From contig CANQJX010000069.1 in NCBI GenBank assembly GCA_947624335.1, forward strand, positions 1 through 8,566: a DNA stretch of 8,566 bases, read 5' to 3'. Positions 6,745 to 8,566 of the stretch are shown here, piece after piece (positions within the stretch are counted from its first letter, which is position 1; each line of letters starts with the position of its first letter). A model generated the notes under the pieces. That model saw only the letters and a program-made list of their open reading frames with translations. It was not told where the DNA came from and searched no databases. The position numbers were made by a program, and so were the translations under genes. Origin of the DNA: an uncultured Marvinbryantia sp. (GTDB lineage Bacteria > Bacillota > Clostridia > Lachnospirales > Lachnospiraceae).

Positions 6745-6756
6745 GGAGTATTTTTT

Positions 6757-7632
6757 ATGGAAAAGACAAGGTATGAACTGAACAAGGAACTGGCGCAGAT
6801 GCTAAAGGGCGGAGTTATCATGGACGTTACCACGCCCCGGCAGGCGGAAATTGCACAGGAGGCGGGCGCGTGCGCCGTTATGGCGCTGGAGCGTATTCCC
6901 GCGGATATCCGGGCCGCAGGCGGCGTATCCCGCATGAGCGACCCGCAGATGATCAAAGGGATTCAGGAAGCGGTATCGATTCCCGTTATGGCAAAATGCC
7001 GCATCGGGCATTTTGCAGAGGCGCAGATTCTGGAAGCGATCGAAATTGACTACATCGACGAAAGCGAGGTGCTCTCTCCGGCGGACGACGTATATCACAT
7101 CGACAAGACAAAGTTTAAAGTCCCGTTTGTGTGCGGGGCGCGCGATCTGGGAGAAGCCCTGCGCCGCATAGCCGAAGGGGCTTCCATGATCCGGACAAAA
7201 GGCGAACCGGGCACCGGAGATATTATTCAGGCGGTTCGTCATATGCGCGCCATGAACGCGGAAATACGGCGGATTCAAAATCTGCGGGAAGACGAACTTT
7301 TTGAGGCGGCAAAACAGCTTCAGGTTCCGCTTTCCCTGCTGCGCGACGTTTATGAAAACGGGCGCCTGCCGGTGGTTAACTTTGCGGCCGGCGGAGTGGC
7401 GACGCCCGCCGACGCCGCCCTGCTGATGCAGCTTGGCGCCGAAGGCGTATTTGTAGGATCCGGTATTTTTAAATCGGGAAATCCGGAAAAGCGCGCGGCC
7501 GCCATTGTCAAAGCCGTCGCCAACTATACGGACGCAAAACAGATCGCGGAGTTATCCGCCGGCCTGGGAGAAGCGATGGTTGGCATCAACGAAAGCGAAA
7601 TCACCCTGCTTATGGCACAGAGGGGCAAGTGA
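6757..7632 (+). CDS. pdxS: Pyridoxal 5'-phosphate synthase, lyase subunit PdxS
   Basis: This is a 291-residue PdxS (Pdx1/YaaD) protein, full length. It condenses ribose 5-phosphate, glyceraldehyde 3-phosphate and ammonia to PLP in the DXP-independent pathway, as a dodecamer of (beta/alpha)8 barrels in the cytoplasm. The family signature is unmistakable: GGVIMDVTTP with Asp23, MALERIPADIRAAGGVSRM, PVMAKCRIGH with Schiff-base Lys80, RTKGEPGTG with the second catalytic Lys, and VVNFAAGGVATPADAALLMQ. The start at 6757 is preferred: AAAGGAG (6742-6748) lies 8 bases upstream, and homology begins there. An in-frame ATG at 6724 sits inside the promoter -10 and is rejected. The stop overlaps the pdxT start by one base, so the subunits are translationally coupled. 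Ammonia comes from PdxT. Confidence 0.98.
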   Translation: MEKTRYELNKELAQMLKGGVIMDVTTPRQAEIAQEAGACAVMALERIPADIRAAGGVSRMSDPQMIKGIQEAVSIPVMAKCRIGHFAEAQILEAIEIDYIDESEVLSPADDVYHIDKTKFKVPFVCGARDLGEALRRIAEGASMIRTKGEPGTGDIIQAVRHMRAMNAEIRRIQNLREDELFEAAKQLQVPLSLLRDVYENGRLPVVNFAAGGVATPADAALLMQLGAEGVFVGSGIFKSGNPEKRAAAIVKAVANYTDAKQIAELSAGLGEAMVGINESEITLLMAQRGK

Positions 7633-8201
7633 TGAATATTGGGATACTGGCCCTTCAGGGAGCGTTTGCGGAACACGGGGCTATGCTGGACCGCCTTGGG
7701 ACGGATCATTTTGAAATACGGCAAACAAGAGATTTGGAGAGACCGTTTGACGCGCTGATCCTTCCCGGCGGAGAAAGCACGGTTATGGGGAAACTGCTGC
7801 ATGATCTGGGGCTTTTTCAACCTTTGCTGCAAAGAATCAAAAACGGCATGCCGGTTTTCGGAACCTGCGCGGGCCTGATCTTGCTGGCGCGGGAAGTAGA
7901 GGGCGGAACGCCCTGCTTTGGCGTGATGGATATTTGCGTAAAGCGCAACGCGTACGGCCGCCAGTTGGGGAGCTTTTATACGGAAGCGGAGTTTTGCGGT
8001 TTGGGCAGCGTTCCGATGCCTTTTATCCGCGCGCCCTATATCCGGTCGGTCGGACCGAAGGCGCGGGCGCTGGCCGAGACGGACGGGCACATTGCGGCGG
8101 CCCAACAGGACAAAATGCTGGTTACCGCTTTCCACCCGGAACTGACAGACAATCCGGCAATTCACAGATACTTTCTGGAATGTGTAAAAAAGGCCGGATA
8201 A
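7632..8201 (+). CDS. pdxT: Pyridoxal 5'-phosphate synthase, glutaminase subunit PdxT
   Basis: This is a 189-residue class I glutamine amidotransferase that hydrolyses glutamine and channels ammonia to PdxS. The visible motifs are MNIGILALQGAFAEHG at the N-terminus, LPGGESTVMGK, the nucleophile Cys79 in FGTCAGLILLA, RNAYGRQLGSF, FIRAPYI, and the His168/Glu170 pair in AFHPELTDN. Length and catalytic triad are normal. The ATG at 7632 overlaps the pdxS TGA by one base (TGATG). A GTG three bases earlier would add one residue but fits the family start less well. The purine-rich GAGGGG near 7620-7625 serves as ribosome site. No strong terminator follows, so transcription may continue into the reductase-like gene. 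Confidence 0.97.
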   Translation: MNIGILALQGAFAEHGAMLDRLGTDHFEIRQTRDLERPFDALILPGGESTVMGKLLHDLGLFQPLLQRIKNGMPVFGTCAGLILLAREVEGGTPCFGVMDICVKRNAYGRQLGSFYTEAEFCGLGSVPMPFIRAPYIRSVGPKARALAETDGHIAAAQQDKMLVTAFHPELTDNPAIHRYFLECVKKAG

Positions 8202-8224
8202 AATGCGGACGGAAAAAGAAAAGA

Positions 8225-8253
8225 TTGTTTCCGGCTTATTCCTCCTGTATAAT
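8225..8253 (+). promoter_or_regulatory. Promoter for the aldo/keto reductase-like gene
   Basis: TTGTTT (8225-8230) and a perfect TATAAT (8248-8253) are 17 bases apart. Initiation is predicted near 8259-8261, almost at the Shine-Dalgarno site AAAGGAGG (8261-8268). The leader would be only about 16 bases long. Confidence 0.7.
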
Positions 8254-8270
8254 AAGCAATAAAGGAGGAA
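8239..8270. repeat. Inverted repeat pairing the Shine-Dalgarno site with an upstream anti-Shine-Dalgarno arm
   Basis: TTCCTCCT (8239-8246) and AGGAGGAA (8263-8270) are perfect 8-base complements with a 16-base loop that contains the TATAAT box. The right arm is the ribosome site of the reductase-like gene. The left arm lies upstream of the predicted start of its own transcript, so only read-through RNA from pdxT could form the hairpin. Confidence 0.55.
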
Positions 8271-8275
8271 GGGAT

Positions 8276-8566
8276 ATGAAGAAAAGACTGCTTGGAAAAA
8301 CCGGCCTGCCGGTAAGCGAAATCGGCTTTGGCGGAGAATGGCTGGAGCGCCATCCGCAGGACGAGTCCGTAGAACTGATGCGGTACGCATCCGAACAGGG
8401 AATCAATATCATCGACTGCTGGATGCCCGATCCGAAATCCAGGGATATCATCGGTCAGGCAATGCTTGGAAACAGGGGGAAATGGTATGTGCAGGGGCAC
8501 CTGGGATCCACCTGGCAGAACGGACAGTATGTGCGCACCAGAGATATCGCGTATGTAAAGCCGGCG
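8276..8566 (+). CDS. Aldo/keto reductase-like protein, N-terminal part, atypical active site
   Basis: The first 97 residues of a gene that runs off the window. KKRLLGKTGLPVSEIGFGG is the classic opening of aldo/keto reductases, the beginning of a (beta/alpha)8 barrel that binds NAD(P)H. QGINIIDCW matches the conserved Asp region, with Asp47. The catalytic Tyr normally five residues after that Asp is Asp52 here (DCWMPD), and the strand that usually ends in Thr-Lys reads WYVQGHLGS, without the Lys. So two of the four usual catalytic residues look altered, and the reaction is uncertain. AAAGGAGG at 8261-8268 and ATG at 8276 define the start. The gene has its own promoter after pdxT. Some clostridial relatives carry a C-terminal ferredoxin-like domain, which cannot be checked here. 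Confidence 0.8.
   Translation, partial: MKKRLLGKTGLPVSEIGFGGEWLERHPQDESVELMRYASEQGINIIDCWMPDPKSRDIIGQAMLGNRGKWYVQGHLGSTWQNGQYVRTRDIAYVKPA

Noticed and set aside
6724..6756. In-frame upstream ATG for pdxS
   Set aside because: It overlaps the -10 box, would lie upstream of the transcript start, and precedes the conserved protein start at 6757, which has its own ribosome site.
8210..8233. Hairpin CGGAAA/TTTCCG after pdxT as a terminator
   Set aside because: The stem is only 6 bp with a 12-base loop and is not followed by a T-run, so it is unlikely to terminate transcription well.
7524..8390. Minus-strand open frame of 288 codons
   Set aside because: It is antisense to pdxT and parts of its neighbours, is Arg-rich, has no recognisable motif, and is a shadow of a GC-biased coding strand.

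Overview
The window reads as a chromosomal segment of a Gram-positive Clostridia-type bacterium, most likely a member of the Lachnospiraceae. This is inferred from strong AGGAGG-type Shine-Dalgarno sites, TTGACA/TATAAT promoters, a lipobox-type lipoprotein, a Big_2 plus transglutaminase-like exported protein, and pdxS-pdxT with a divergent MocR regulator. Base composition is moderately GC-rich. I see no mobile element, CRISPR array, rRNA or tRNA, and no gene-free stretch longer than about 220 bases.

Positions 1-2716 are the distal part of a CUT1-type carbohydrate ABC importer operon on the + strand. It holds the end of a MalF/UgpA-like permease, a complete MalG/UgpE-like permease, and a lipoprotein solute-binding protein that overlaps the second permease by 4 bases. 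No ATPase is visible. The binding protein carries an extra C-terminal transmembrane helix. A separate promoter overlapping its stop codon serves a small acidic secreted protein (2785-3558) that looks like two tandem OB-like domains. A strong bidirectional terminator (3575-3606) separates this from a convergent minus-strand gene for a Lys-rich exported Big_2/transglutaminase-like protein (3649-4497).

Positions 4500-4727 are a divergent promoter region. To its right lies a patatin-family lipid hydrolase (4728-5570). Its end overlaps by 12 bases the end of a convergent MocR/PdxR-type regulator (5559-6665, minus). The regulator keeps its winged helix and PLP lysine but lacks the C-terminal part of the aminotransferase-like domain.

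Positions 6666-8201 are the vitamin B6 locus. pdxR diverges from pdxS-pdxT, which encode the two subunits of DXP-independent PLP synthase and overlap by one base. The two promoters face each other with overlapping -10 boxes, a layout that would let PdxR control both directions. After pdxT, with no convincing terminator, a new promoter drives an aldo/keto reductase-like gene (8276 to the window edge) whose visible part lacks the usual catalytic Tyr and Lys. Its Shine-Dalgarno site is the right arm of a perfect 8-bp inverted repeat, and the left arm lies upstream of the predicted transcription start.

No single large undescribed system is evident. The points most worth a second look are the truncated PdxR, the doubly anchored binding protein, the reductase-like gene and its possible read-through translational lock, and the compact pdxR/pdxST intergenic region.
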